Counted from the first letter of the stretch, positions 24,208 through 32,208 are shown. The stretch: DNA of 64,000 nucleotides from an uncultured Barnesiella sp. (GCA_944320015.1 CALUFO010000001.1:186001-250000), one strand, 5' to 3'. The notes: a model not told the origin generated them from the letters alone. Translations and numbers: made by a program.

Positions 24208-24840
24208 ATGAACGATAGAATGAAAGAAGTAAATCCCAAAGAAACGACCCGTGCCTACGCTTTTGAAATGTGGATGAATGCACCCATGCCCATGCTTACC
24301 TTTTTCAAGATGGTGGATGTTACCCGCCTTGTCCGCATCAGCAAACGGACGGGGTTAAAGTTTAATATGCTGATGTGTTGGTGTGTAGGGCGAGCGGCAA
24401 GCTGCATCAAAGAGTTCTATATGCTTCCCGTAGGGCGGAAGCTGATGCAATACGACAATCTTGCCGTTTGTACCATTGTAGCCAATCGGGAAGGTGAAGT
24501 CAGTTCCTGCGATGTTCCTTTTTCCGATAATTTGCAGCAGTTCAATGCCGATTATTTAAGGTTGACGAAGCAAGTTGCCGAAAGCTGCCAAAATCATGAC
24601 CTGACGGATAGTATGGTGATTGGCACATCAGCCCTTGCCGGGTATGAGATAGACGGGGTAGTAGGCATGTACAGCGGTGTGTTCAATAATCCGTTTCTGA
24701 TTTGGGGCAAATACAAACGGCGTTTGTGGAAACGGACACTGGTTGTTTCCTTTCAGTTTCATCATACCCAGATGGATGGCGCACATGCTTCCCGTTTTTT
24801 GGAAAGCCTGCAAAAAGAAATTGGGAACTTGGAGGTATAA
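24208..24840 (+). CDS. CatA-like O-acetyltransferase (chloramphenicol acetyltransferase fold)
   Basis: 210 residues, the usual CAT length (a second Met is at residue 5). The catalytic HHxxxDG motif is present as HHTQMDG (His185-Gly191) in FQFHHTQMDGAHASRFLE. FNMLMCWCVGRAA and DLTDSMVIGTSALAGYEID also match the CAT fold. The fold forms trimers that move acetyl from acetyl-CoA to a hydroxyl. Whether the substrate is chloramphenicol cannot be told; many Bacteroidota members of this group are not known to confer resistance. It is flanked by AraC and a MATE gene with its own promoter, which suggests a small drug-response cassette. Confidence 0.85.
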   Translation: MNDRMKEVNPKETTRAYAFEMWMNAPMPMLTFFKMVDVTRLVRISKRTGLKFNMLMCWCVGRAASCIKEFYMLPVGRKLMQYDNLAVCTIVANREGEVSSCDVPFSDNLQQFNADYLRLTKQVAESCQNHDLTDSMVIGTSALAGYEIDGVVGMYSGVFNNPFLIWGKYKRRLWKRTLVVSFQFHHTQMDGAHASRFLESLQKEIGNLEV

Positions 24841-24854
24841 TCAAGAACAAATGA

Positions 24855-24862
24855 TATCTTTG
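24855..24862 (+). promoter_or_regulatory. Promoter -7 box (TATCTTTG) of the MATE gene
   Basis: Consensus TAnnTTTG, 15 bp after the catA-like stop. It predicts a leader of about 218 nt before the ATG at 25085. Confidence 0.6.
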
Positions 24863-24867
24863 CAGAA

Positions 24868-25084
24868 CTGACAGAAAAAAATAGAATTGTTCAACCCATA
24901 TGAAATGGCAAGTGTGCATATAGCTGCGCTTAACGGATAGCATTTTAGTCATAGCTATTCAGCAACGGACAGTCTTATGACTGGTTTGTCCTTTCTTGTT
25001 TCGCCATTATTCCAAATTTATAATTATGCGATGTGTCATGCCGCCTTGTGTAGCAGGACTTGTTGCATCCTGTCAAGTTGAACA
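24868..25084 (+). promoter_or_regulatory. Structured leader with 7-codon ORF before the MATE gene
   Basis: ATTGTTCAAC (24886-24895) and GTTGAACAAT (25077-25086) are perfect inverted arms that would sequester the MATE start codon. Between them lie AGTCATA/TATGACT (24947-24953 and 24976-24982) overlapping GGACA/TGTCC (24967-24971 and 24988-24992). CAGGA/TCCTG (25054-25058 and 25068-25072) lies just before the ATG. A short frame, MKWQVCI, occupies 24900-24923. The layout looks like an attenuator. No known riboswitch was recognised. Confidence 0.45.
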
Positions 25085-25525
25085 ATGAACTATACATATA
25101 AGCATATCTGGCTCATCAACTTTCCCGTGATGATGAGCATCCTTATCGAGCAGCTTATCAATATCACCGATGCCATTTTCTTGGGGCATGTGGGAGAAAT
25201 AGAATTGGGCGCATCCGCCCTTGCCGGGATTTGGTATCTGGCTATCTATATGCTCGGCTTCGGTTTCAGTTTGGGCTTGCAGGTCGTTATCGCACGGCGC
25301 AACGGCGAGCAGCATTATTCCGAAACAGGAAAGACTTTCTTTCAAGGATTGTTTTTCCTGTCGGTACTTGCTGTCTTTTTGTGTCTGCTCTCCAAACTGT
25401 TTTCCCCGATGATTCTAAGTCGGCTGATTACTTCTGCGGAAGTCTATCATGCCGTGATTGATTATTTGGACGGGCGAATTTGGGAGTTGTCAAAGGTTAA
25501 TAAAAAAAGTCCCACAAAATATTGA
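25085..25525 (+). pseudogene. MATE-family efflux pump, 5' fragment
   Basis: 146 codons where about 440-450 are expected. The first 130 or so residues are a good MATE N-terminus: INFPVMMSILIEQLINITDA, IFLGHVGEIELGASALAGIW and VVIARRNGEQHYSETGKTFF. After YHAVIDYLDGRIWE the frame runs into unrelated DNA, and the stop falls inside the tRNA-Lys terminator. The remaining two thirds are absent from the window. The break at about 25480-25500 marks the right edge of the island. A functional pump is not expected. Confidence 0.85.
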
Positions 25526-25537
25526 TTTTGTAGGACT
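25502..25537 (-). terminator. Terminator of tRNA-Lys (bidirectional)
   Basis: AGTCCCACAAAAT (25508-25520) pairs with ATTTTGTAGGACT (25525-25537), with one mismatch. The A run at 25502-25508 gives the minus-strand T tract. The stop codon of the MATE fragment lies within it. Confidence 0.85.
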
Positions 25538-25573
25538 TGTCTTTTTGTTGTCGCCTTTTGGTCTTTCTTTGAG

Positions 25574-25646
25574 TGATCCGCCTGGGGCTCGAACCCAGGA
25601 CCCCAACATTAAAAGTGTTGTGCTCTACCAGCTGAGCTAGCGAATC
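25574..25646 (-). tRNA. tRNA-Lys (anticodon TTT)
   Basis: 73 nt on the minus strand. The acceptor GATTCGC pairs with GCGGATC (one T-G pair), with discriminator A. The D arm is GCTC-AGCTGGTA-GAGC, the anticodon arm CAACA-CTTTTAA-TGTTG, and the T arm CTGGG-TTCGAGC-CCCAG. CCA is not encoded. A TATCTTTG promoter lies 31 bp upstream and a strong terminator downstream. Its 3' side adjoins the island carrying the truncated MATE gene, a common setting for integration, though the tRNA itself is intact. Confidence 0.96.
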
Positions 25647-25676
25647 TGACCTTGGTGCTTTTTTGGAAAAGCGATG

Positions 25677-25684
25677 CAAAGATA
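25677..25684 (-). promoter_or_regulatory. Promoter -7 box (TATCTTTG) of tRNA-Lys
   Basis: Consensus TAnnTTTG on the minus strand, 31 bp upstream of the mature 5' end of the tRNA. Confidence 0.65.
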
Positions 25685-25703
25685 TACTCTTTTATCGGAA
25701 TAT

Positions 25704-25767
25704 ACAAGCGCTATGTACAAAATATTGTACATAATTTTTTGCTGACCTTCTATGTGGAAGCGCTTGT
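25704..25767. repeat. Nested inverted repeats between tRNA-Lys and lrgB
   Basis: ACAAGCGCT (25704-25712) pairs with AGCGCTTGT (25759-25767). Inside lies a perfect 9-bp palindrome, TATGTACAA/TTGTACATA (25712-25720 and 25725-25733), followed by a T run at 25735-25740. It may end the lrgAB transcript or act as an operator near the tRNA promoter. Confidence 0.6.
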
Positions 25768-25777
25768 CTCTTGATTA

Positions 25778-26470
25778 TTAGCGCATAATGCTTTCAAAAA
25801 AAGGAATGAGCAGAGAGGTGACAACACCCATTAGCCCGATGGCAAGTCCGCTGATTGCTCCTTCGACGGCTCCCAGTTCGATAGCTCGGGCTGTTCCCAA
25901 TCCGTGGGCTGCCGAGCCCAGTGCCAGTCCGCGGGCTATGCGGCTGTTGACGTGGCAGCGGTCGAGGACGGCCGGACCGACGATACCCCCTAAGAGGCCA
26001 CACCCGAATACGATGACAGCTGTGAGTGATGGTATGCCGCGGGAGTGTTCCGATAGGGAGATAGCGATAGGTATTGTTACCGATTTGGGCTGTAACGACG
26101 AGGTGATGGCTTCGTCGACACCCATGACTTGGCAAATGGCGATGACGCTCACGATACCTACGATGCCTCCGGCGATTACGGCGGTGAGTACGGGAATTTC
26201 TTTCCCTCGTATCTGTTCGATTTGCTCATAGAGGGCGTATCCCAATGCGACGACCGACGGGCCTAAAAGGAAGCTGATGAAACTGCTGCCGGCGCAAAAT
26301 GTGTCGTAGTCGATGTCGAGCAGGAGGAGTATGGCGATGATGAGGATCATGGCTACCAGCAGGGGGTGAAACAGGGCGAAATGTTTTTTGCGGTAGAGTT
26401 TGCACCCGACTAAATAGCTGCCCAATACCAGCAGGAGTATGAAGGGGGTAGAGGCAAATATCTCGTTCAT
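25778..26470 (-). CDS. lrgB: LrgB-family membrane protein
   Basis: 230 residues from the ATG at 26470 (MNEIFASTPFILLLVLGSYL), which overlaps the lrgA stop by 4 bp (ATGA). It is strongly hydrophobic, with several membrane helices. The LrgB signature region is clear: SSLQPKSVTIPIAISLSEHS, then LGGIVGPAVLD and GSAAHGLGTARAIELG. The LrgA/LrgB (CidA/CidB) pair is linked to holin-like control of murein hydrolases and to pyruvate or glycolate transport. In Bacteroidales the role is not defined. A frame open upstream through lrgA is a chance extension. Confidence 0.93.
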   Translation of the reverse strand: MNEIFASTPFILLLVLGSYLVGCKLYRKKHFALFHPLLVAMILIIAILLLLDIDYDTFCAGSSFISFLLGPSVVALGYALYEQIEQIRGKEIPVLTAVIAGGIVGIVSVIAICQVMGVDEAITSSLQPKSVTIPIAISLSEHSRGIPSLTAVIVFGCGLLGGIVGPAVLDRCHVNSRIARGLALGSAAHGLGTARAIELGAVEGAISGLAIGLMGVVTSLLIPFFESIMR

Positions 26471-26829
26471 TTTTCGATTCCTCCTTTCTTGGATAGTTTG
26501 CGGTCGAGACGTTCTTCGGTCACTCCCACGACGATAATGACCAGTAGCGTGGTGACTACCGACACGGTGAGCAGCACTGCCCAGTTGCTCATGAGTATTT
26601 TGTACTCGTGCATGAGCCCTATACTGGCCGGGACGAAAAAGAGCGCCATATTGTGGGTGAGTGTTGTGGCAGCCCGGCTCACATCGTTGGGCCGTACCCA
26701 TTTGAGCGTAAGTGCCAAAAATAACAATATCATACCGCACACGCTGCCGGGAATAAGCTTCCCGATGAGCATGCTCACGATTTCTCCTATTACATAGAAG
26801 AGCATGATGTAACAGAAACCTTTAATCAT
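26467..26829 (-). CDS. lrgA: CidA/LrgA-family holin-like protein
   Basis: 120 residues and four predicted membrane helices. GEIVSMLIGKLIPGSVCGMI and LFFVPASIGLMHEYKIL match the LrgA family. It forms oligomers in the inner membrane together with LrgB, encoded immediately downstream with a 4-bp overlap. The recQ gene ends 50 bp upstream on the same strand, so all three may share a transcript. No LytSR-type regulator lies next to it. The LytTR system at 45.6-47.3 kb is distant and sits beside efflux genes. Confidence 0.92.
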   Translation of the reverse strand: MIKGFCYIMLFYVIGEIVSMLIGKLIPGSVCGMILLFLALTLKWVRPNDVSRAATTLTHNMALFFVPASIGLMHEYKILMSNWAVLLTVSVVTTLLVIIVVGVTEERLDRKLSKKGGIEK

Positions 26830-26879
26830 TTTTTCTTTAATACCTTAGTTAGTGATACCTGAATACCTAAAATTCTGTT

Positions 26880-28790
26880 CTATTTACTGTTTTTATAATT
26901 GATACCGTCTTCGCAGACAATGAATCCTTCGTCTTGCAAGAAGCGCAGGGCTTCGAGTACTTCGTTTTCGGGGTAGGGAAGCGCGTCGACGATTTGGTTT
27001 CGTCCCAGAGTTTCGTTTCCCAAGTGTTGCTGTATGGCTTGTGCGATTTGCACGGGCGACTCGCGAGCTGTGCTTTCCCGTTTTTTCCGTTCGATGCAGT
27101 TGTCGCAACAGCCGCAGGCATAGTCGGTTTTCTCACCGAAGTATTCCAAGAGCATTTGCTGGCGGCAGCGGGTCGACGATGTGGCGTATGCGATCATGCT
27201 CTCTATGCGGTTGGCCATACGTTTTTTCCGCTCTTCGTAAGCCTCGCGGGTAATTTGCACATAGCGGGGTTCCATGCGCTCGCGGGTGTAGATAATATAG
27301 GGCGTGCGTCGCCGGGGAATATAGTGCAGCACATGCATGCGGTTGAGTTTCATCAGGGATTCATAGATTTCCTGTTGATCCATGCCGAGCCGCTGGCTGA
27401 GCAAATCTTCGTGGATATATGTATAGTCGGCAAAGAGGCCTGTGTAGGAACGCAGCAGGCATTGCAGCACCCGATCGGTTTGTGGGTCGCTGTCTCGCAG
27501 TTCATACAGTTCGTCTTTGTGTGCCAAAATCATGACCCGTGAAAGCGAGTCGGTCTCCTCGATAAAATCGATGTATCCCGATATGGAGAGTATTTTCAGA
27601 GCATTGAGTACAGGCGTGGCGGTATATTTGAAAGTCGTGCAGAAACGTTTGAGGTTAAATTCATAGATCGAGTCCATGCCGCAGCCGAGGGCGATTTCGA
27701 GGAAGTTGCCCACCCGTTCGTACACTTTCAAAATAAACTCTTTGTCGGGGAACTCTTCGGTGAGTCTTTTGTGCAGGGTGGCTTTGTCGCGGCGGGCATA
27801 AAGCAGCACGGCATAGGCTCGGGCTCTGTCGCGCCCGGCTCGTCCGGCTTCTTGGAAATACTCTTCGGGCGAGTTGGGCATATCTATGTGGATTACAGTT
27901 CGCACGTCGGGTTTGTCGATTCCCATGCCGAAAGCATTGGTCGATACCATCACACGGGTTTCGTCTTCTTTCCACTTGCGTTGTTTCTCGTTCTTCTCTT
28001 CGGTGGACAGCCCGGCATGGAAGTAGTCGGCCGATATGCCTGCTTTGCATAGCTCCTCGGCGACCTCTTTGGTGCGTTTGCGGTTCCTGACATACACGAT
28101 GGAACAGCCCGGTACCCGGCGGAGGACACGCAACAATTGTTGCATTTTATCCTCTCCTTGTCGCACTACATACGAGATATTGGGGCGGGTGAAGTCGGTG
28201 CGGAACACTCGTCCGTTGCGGAACAAAAGTTTCTGTTGTATATCTTCGGCCACTTGGGGTGTCGCCGTGGCGGTAAGCGCCAGTACTGGAACATCGGGTA
28301 GAATATGCCGAATGGCAGCGATTTTCAAGTAAGAAGGGCGGAAGTCGTATCCCCATTGAGAAATACAATGGGCTTCGTCAACGACAATGAAAGACACCGG
28401 AAGCCCTTTGATGCGAGCCGTGAATAACTCGGTATCGATTCGTTCGGGCGAGATGTAGAGAAATTTGAATCGGCCATAGAGGCAATTGTCAAAAGTGGTG
28501 ACCATTTCGTGGCGCGACATACCCGCATGGATATAGGCAGCTCGTATGCCTCGGTTTCGCAGGTTGTCTACTTGATCCTTCATCAAGGCGACAAGCGGAG
28601 TAATCACGAGGCACAATCCCTCGCGACTGAGTGTGGGCACTTGGAAAGTGAGCGATTTCCCCCCGCCGGTAGGCATGAGCCCCAGTGTGTCGTGCCCGTC
28701 GAGCAGCGAGGTGATAATCTCCTTTTGCATGGGGCGAAACTCGCTATATCCCCAGTGCTTTTGCAGTATTTCGTAGATAATCGCATTCAT
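26880..28790 (-). CDS. recQ: RecQ-family ATP-dependent DNA helicase
   Basis: 636 residues from the ATG at 28790 (MNAIIYEILQKHWGYSEFRP). The ATG at 28814 lies upstream of the predicted transcription start (promoter box 28812-28819) and is rejected. Helicase motifs: motif 0 FRPMQKEII, I PTGGGKS, II VVDEAHCISQWGYDFRPSY, III LTATATPQ and VI QEAGRAGRDRARA. The RecQ zinc-binding Cys cluster ACGCCDNC lies near 565-575. An HRDC domain is not obvious at the C-terminus; a short winged region follows. Role: 3'-5' DNA unwinding in recombination and repair. Confidence 0.94.
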   Translation of the reverse strand: MNAIIYEILQKHWGYSEFRPMQKEIITSLLDGHDTLGLMPTGGGKSLTFQVPTLSREGLCLVITPLVALMKDQVDNLRNRGIRAAYIHAGMSRHEMVTTFDNCLYGRFKFLYISPERIDTELFTARIKGLPVSFIVVDEAHCISQWGYDFRPSYLKIAAIRHILPDVPVLALTATATPQVAEDIQQKLLFRNGRVFRTDFTRPNISYVVRQGEDKMQQLLRVLRRVPGCSIVYVRNRKRTKEVAEELCKAGISADYFHAGLSTEEKNEKQRKWKEDETRVMVSTNAFGMGIDKPDVRTVIHIDMPNSPEEYFQEAGRAGRDRARAYAVLLYARRDKATLHKRLTEEFPDKEFILKVYERVGNFLEIALGCGMDSIYEFNLKRFCTTFKYTATPVLNALKILSISGYIDFIEETDSLSRVMILAHKDELYELRDSDPQTDRVLQCLLRSYTGLFADYTYIHEDLLSQRLGMDQQEIYESLMKLNRMHVLHYIPRRRTPYIIYTRERMEPRYVQITREAYEERKKRMANRIESMIAYATSSTRCRQQMLLEYFGEKTDYACGCCDNCIERKKRESTARESPVQIAQAIQQHLGNETLGRNQIVDALPYPENEVLEALRFLQDEGFIVCEDGINYKNSK

Positions 28791-28811
28791 GCCTTTCCCG
28801 AAAATTCGCCG

Positions 28812-28819
28812 CAAAATTA
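28812..28819 (-). promoter_or_regulatory. Promoter -7 box (TAATTTTG) of recQ
   Basis: TAnnTTTG match on the minus strand, 22 bp before the ATG at 28790. It decides the recQ start. Confidence 0.55.
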
Positions 28820-28837
28820 CAACTTTATCTTTGATGA

Positions 28838-28999
28838 AAAAGCAATAACTCCACGAAATTCGAAACGCAGGAATTGAGAATAAAAGCCTATGGCCCCGAA
28901 TATGAAGAGATATTTATAAAATCACTTCAAATGCTGATGCACCAGTTGGAGCAGATAGGTAAAAGAATCACCGATGAGCGAAGCCTAAAATGTTTTTAA
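28838..28999 (+). pseudogene. Relic of a coding sequence (C-terminal fragment, unknown family)
   Basis: A 53-codon open stretch with no start codon ends at TAA 28997-28999. It reads as a plausible helical protein end (ELRIKAYGPEYEEIF, then LQMLMHQLEQIGKRITDERS). The 5' part is cut off near the recQ promoter. Family not recognised. It could also be chance, but the amphipathic, coding-like composition in a non-coding gap argues for a remnant. Confidence 0.35.
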
Positions 29000-29035
29000 G
29001 ATAAAACAAGGCCCGGCACAGTTGATTTACTCGAT

Positions 29036-30901
29036 TTATTTTAATTCGGGCTTTTCTGTTAATGTGCCTCCTTGGTTGTATTGTTGATTATTGGGTAAGC
29101 CTTTGACTCCTACTCCTTCTTTCATAAGATTTTTGAGTTCGTCTAAATAATATCGGTAGACATCTCGTGGGGTTACATTGTGCTTTTTGCAGATTGATGC
29201 GGCCATACCAACAACTTCGCCCATCATACCGGTAGTGCGCATTACTCGAACAGTGCCAAGAGCCACATGGGTCACACTGATATTTCGGCCAGCCATGAAG
29301 AGATTATCTATATTGCGAGAATAAAGGCAACGGTATGGAATAGGATAAGGATAGATGTTTATATGTTTTGCTATAGATTTAAACTCGTTATTCTTAAAAT
29401 TTTTTGAGTTTTCCGGATCTGGGTAGTGAAGATCTATCGACCATGTAGTAGATGCTGTGGCGTCTTCATGCGCAACATATTTGCGAATATCGTCTTCTTT
29501 GAGAATATAATCGCCCAAGAGCCGCCGCGATTCTCTTTTTCCGGCCAAATAGGCTACCCATTCGAGTTTCCTGTTTGCGTAAGAATCATTTTCTTTAAGT
29601 TCATTTTTTAGAAAACTCCAATTGGCGTAAACAACCAAAAGCCCATAGTCCCGTATTCGTTCAAAATCGGTTATCATGTCATAATTCATACCGGTTTCCC
29701 AAGTCCATTCTCCCATGGTGACTTTTTCGCAATTCATATCATTGAAATCTATTCCATAGTCGAAACGTGGGAAAGAACTTTTTTCTCCTGTATCGACAGA
29801 ATACCATTGAATGGAGGCTCCCATTACCATTTTATCGGCAATTTCAGGGGCTGTACTTTCGCCAAACTCTTCACGGCTTTCCCTTCCCATTTTATAATCG
29901 GCGCCTGCAAGATATCCTAAACTCCCATCTCCGGTGCAATCGGAAAATAAAGGAGCTTTGAAGCTAAGTCTCTCACCTGTTTCTATATGTTGAGCTATCA
30001 CCTCTTCAATTCTATTCCCATCTATTTTTACGGCGTTCACATGATAGTTTGTGAATAGGGTCACATTTTTTTCTTTGAGAAGCCAATCCATTTTTTTCTT
30101 GTCCTCATAGTAGTGTGCCGGTTTTGCATTTCCACCTTTTACAGGCCCAAATTCCTTAATGAGATTGCCGAGTTCCTTGTAGGGGTCAATTTCTATGCGG
30201 CCTCCTAAATGAACCCTAATTTCGGAACTGTTGTTCCCTCCAATAACAGGGCGGTCGTTGATAAGGGCGACTTTGCAGCCGAGCCTCGAGGCCGATGCTG
30301 CGGCGCACATTCCTGCGATGCCACCTCCAACAACTACAATGTCAAATTTGCCTGCGGGGAGAGGATCATGGGACAGGTTGAGTTTATCCCTTCGGAAATC
30401 GGCTGAATTCTCATCATTGGACGGTGGAAGTTTACTTTTGTCTTTTGCGAAATAGATTGCATCACAGCGTCCATTGAATCCGGTGAGATCTCTCAGCCGC
30501 AATGTTGTTTTAAGTTGCTTTATGGAGATTTTTCCGGCATATTGCCAATCCCATTTTGACCCGGTGCAACCAAGCGGAGAATCAAGTTTTTTATTGCCTA
30601 CATATAAAGCGAATTTCCCCGGGCCATCGAGGTCGCTCCATGGGGAGGTCCAATTGTATGTGCGGACATAGACATGATAAGTGCCAGATTCAGGAAATTC
30701 AACATCGGTGTATGCATCGTCAACAGGAGCCCCCATTCCATGCGCCATGAGATAAGGAGAACCCATGATGTCCATAAACTGTTGATCAACGACCCATCCA
30801 CCTTTATGCTTGAAGCTTTCTGCTTCTATAAATAATTCCTGCGAGAAAGTTGATAGGGAGTTTATAAATAGTATTGCCAGTATGCCAATTGTTTTTTTCA
30901 T
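29036..30901 (-). CDS. Secreted FAD-dependent oxidoreductase with N-terminal CBM-like domain
   Basis: 621 residues. The Sec signal peptide (about 1-20) has no lipobox. Residues 22-150 form a beta-rich carbohydrate-binding-like module (ELFIEAESFKHKGGW; GTYHVYVRTYNWTSPW). The FAD_oxidored domain follows, with the dinucleotide loop VVVGGGIAGMCAAASASRLG near 182-201, GGNNSSEIRVHLGGR, DCTGDGSLGYLAGADY and the FAD-contact end NLFMAGRNISVTHVALGTVR. Such proteins occur beside polysaccharide-utilisation genes in Bacteroidota; their reaction is mostly unknown. The gene is AT-rich and isolated between two gene relics, suggesting transfer. A TATTTTTG promoter lies at 30945-30952. Confidence 0.87.
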   Translation of the reverse strand: MKKTIGILAILFINSLSTFSQELFIEAESFKHKGGWVVDQQFMDIMGSPYLMAHGMGAPVDDAYTDVEFPESGTYHVYVRTYNWTSPWSDLDGPGKFALYVGNKKLDSPLGCTGSKWDWQYAGKISIKQLKTTLRLRDLTGFNGRCDAIYFAKDKSKLPPSNDENSADFRRDKLNLSHDPLPAGKFDIVVVGGGIAGMCAAASASRLGCKVALINDRPVIGGNNSSEIRVHLGGRIEIDPYKELGNLIKEFGPVKGGNAKPAHYYEDKKKMDWLLKEKNVTLFTNYHVNAVKIDGNRIEEVIAQHIETGERLSFKAPLFSDCTGDGSLGYLAGADYKMGRESREEFGESTAPEIADKMVMGASIQWYSVDTGEKSSFPRFDYGIDFNDMNCEKVTMGEWTWETGMNYDMITDFERIRDYGLLVVYANWSFLKNELKENDSYANRKLEWVAYLAGKRESRRLLGDYILKEDDIRKYVAHEDATASTTWSIDLHYPDPENSKNFKNNEFKSIAKHINIYPYPIPYRCLYSRNIDNLFMAGRNISVTHVALGTVRVMRTTGMMGEVVGMAASICKKHNVTPRDVYRYYLDELKNLMKEGVGVKGLPNNQQYNQGGTLTEKPELK

Positions 30902-30944
30902 CGTATTGTTTTATGATTCTTGTTGTCGCATTGATATTGATTCT

Positions 30945-30952
30945 CAAAAATA
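30945..30952 (-). promoter_or_regulatory. Promoter -7 box (TATTTTTG) of the FAD oxidoreductase gene
   Basis: TAnnTTTG match on the minus strand, 44 bp before the ATG at 30901. Confidence 0.5.
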
Positions 30953-31017
30953 ATATAATTATTACTCGGTTCAAAATCTTCGATAGTAAAGTTTAAGGGG
31001 TACTATCTTATTCACAA

Positions 31018-31317
31018 TTGGGGCACGGAGGGCCATGGGTTGGAACTACGGTTAAGGCTGGTGAACCTTCGGATCCTTACCTTATAGGATTCTATGATAA
31101 ACGTGCAATGACACTTTCGCATACCAATTCGGATAGTGTCGCTTTTACTGTTGAGGTTGATCCTACAGGCGACGGTTCATGGTTTCACTATGGAACTTTT
31201 GTGGTTGCAGCGGGAGAATCGCTCGAATATCTCTTTCCACAGACATTTCAAGGTCGATGGGTGCGCATTATTACAGACTGCGACACCGAAGCCACTGCAT
31301 GGTTTGAATACGAGTAG
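31018..31317 (+). pseudogene. C-terminal fragment of a secreted polysaccharide-related protein
   Basis: A 99-codon frame without ATG (it opens at a TTG). KAGEPSDPYLIGFYDK, then a beta-sandwich-like stretch (VEVDPTGDGSWFHYGTFVVA) and WVRIITDCDTEATAWFEYE resemble the C-terminal part of large secreted Bacteroidota proteins found with glycoside hydrolases. That resemblance is from memory, not a search. The N-terminal part is missing; the DNA upstream lies within 120 bp of the divergent FAD oxidoreductase start. Probably the stump of a deleted neighbour. Confidence 0.6.
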
Positions 31318-31618
31318 CAGTTAAGAATAAAGTCTAAAATTTCAAACTCGGGTGCCTATTCCCCCCTTGTTACTGTGGGCTTGCCTTTCTGAATGGTGTT
31401 GTAGGGAAAATCAAAAAAATGGTTAAAAAGATTGCTTGGACATGTTTATGTATTACTTTTGTTTAATATTATATGAAGTATGTATTCTATCTTGTGAGAT
31501 AGGGCAGTGAGTTTCCTGCGCTTTTTCTTTTTTTTGAGCCTACCGGAAAGGGTGCAGGGGGCGATAAGAATCGATGTTTTGAATAGTCGAGTATTAATTT
31601 GTTCAAAATGATATTGAA
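31318..31618 (+). other. Intergenic leader region before the 146-aa lipoprotein
   Basis: No gene seen. A TACTTTTG promoter box lies at 31454-31461. A small hairpin CTATCT/AGATAG with loop TGTG is near 31489-31504. The predicted leader is long, about 150 nt. Confidence 0.45.
31454..31461 (+). promoter_or_regulatory. Promoter -7 box (TACTTTTG)
   Basis: TAnnTTTG match, 157 bp upstream of the lipoprotein ATG at 31619. Confidence 0.45.
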
Positions 31619-32059
31619 ATGAAAAAGTGTTTTCTCTGTATGGCTTTTGCTCTTGTAATCCTGACTTTTGGGTGTGAAGAGAAGTATGACAAGTCGGGTA
31701 TTTATACGGTCGATATTGTCACGATGAATAAAACCGACTCTTATGCGGTGGTCGATTATCGCACTTTGTGCGGGGTGGGTCGTCTCGATACGGTGCCGCC
31801 TCATACCAAGACGGTCAATAAGATATTGATTTGGGATGCCCATTTGGTAAAGGACTCGATGTGGATAGAGTCGGAGCAACGATTTGAGTATGTGCCCGAT
31901 ATGGATACGAAAGTCTATACTCCGGCCGAATTTACTTTGAATTATTATCGGGGAACGACCACAAACGGCCGGCTGGTACTGTCGCCTATGGACAAGAAGA
32001 AGGTCGTTTATTTCAAGCGGATAGAACCCGGGCAAATATGGGGGATTGAAATTCCTTGA
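31619..32059 (+). CDS. Hypothetical lipoprotein (146 aa)
   Basis: The signal with lipobox LTFGC (Cys19) predicts an envelope lipoprotein. The mature part is about 127 residues, beta-rich by pattern (YTVDIVTMNKTDSYAVVDYR; EFTLNYYRGTTTNGRLVL), with no motif I can assign. Asp/Lys-rich with a Trp-Gly end. It is convergent with the gene at 32209 and has no partner genes. Probably a lineage-specific surface or periplasmic protein. Confidence 0.7.
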   Translation: MKKCFLCMAFALVILTFGCEEKYDKSGIYTVDIVTMNKTDSYAVVDYRTLCGVGRLDTVPPHTKTVNKILIWDAHLVKDSMWIESEQRFEYVPDMDTKVYTPAEFTLNYYRGTTTNGRLVLSPMDKKKVVYFKRIEPGQIWGIEIP

Positions 32060-32208
32060 TAGGAAGGGGTTTCGCCATCTTTTGGGGTGGTGTATAGTAG
32101 AAATAGTATTAATGGAGGCAGCTTCGAATTTTGTTTTGAGGCTGTCTTTCCGATTTTTGTCTGTCAAATTTCAGCATCGGTTTTGTCTTCTTTTTATAGC
32201 CGGTGGCG

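Noticed and set aside
22948-25574. Target-site or att direct repeats flanking the island
   Set aside because: Only a short AAAGGT-like match was found between the two edges, which is not significant; the tRNA 3' end is not duplicated at the left edge.
26471-26740. Longer LrgB reading frame running back through lrgA
   Set aside because: It overlaps lrgA in another frame; the ATGA overlap start at 26470 is typical for the pair.
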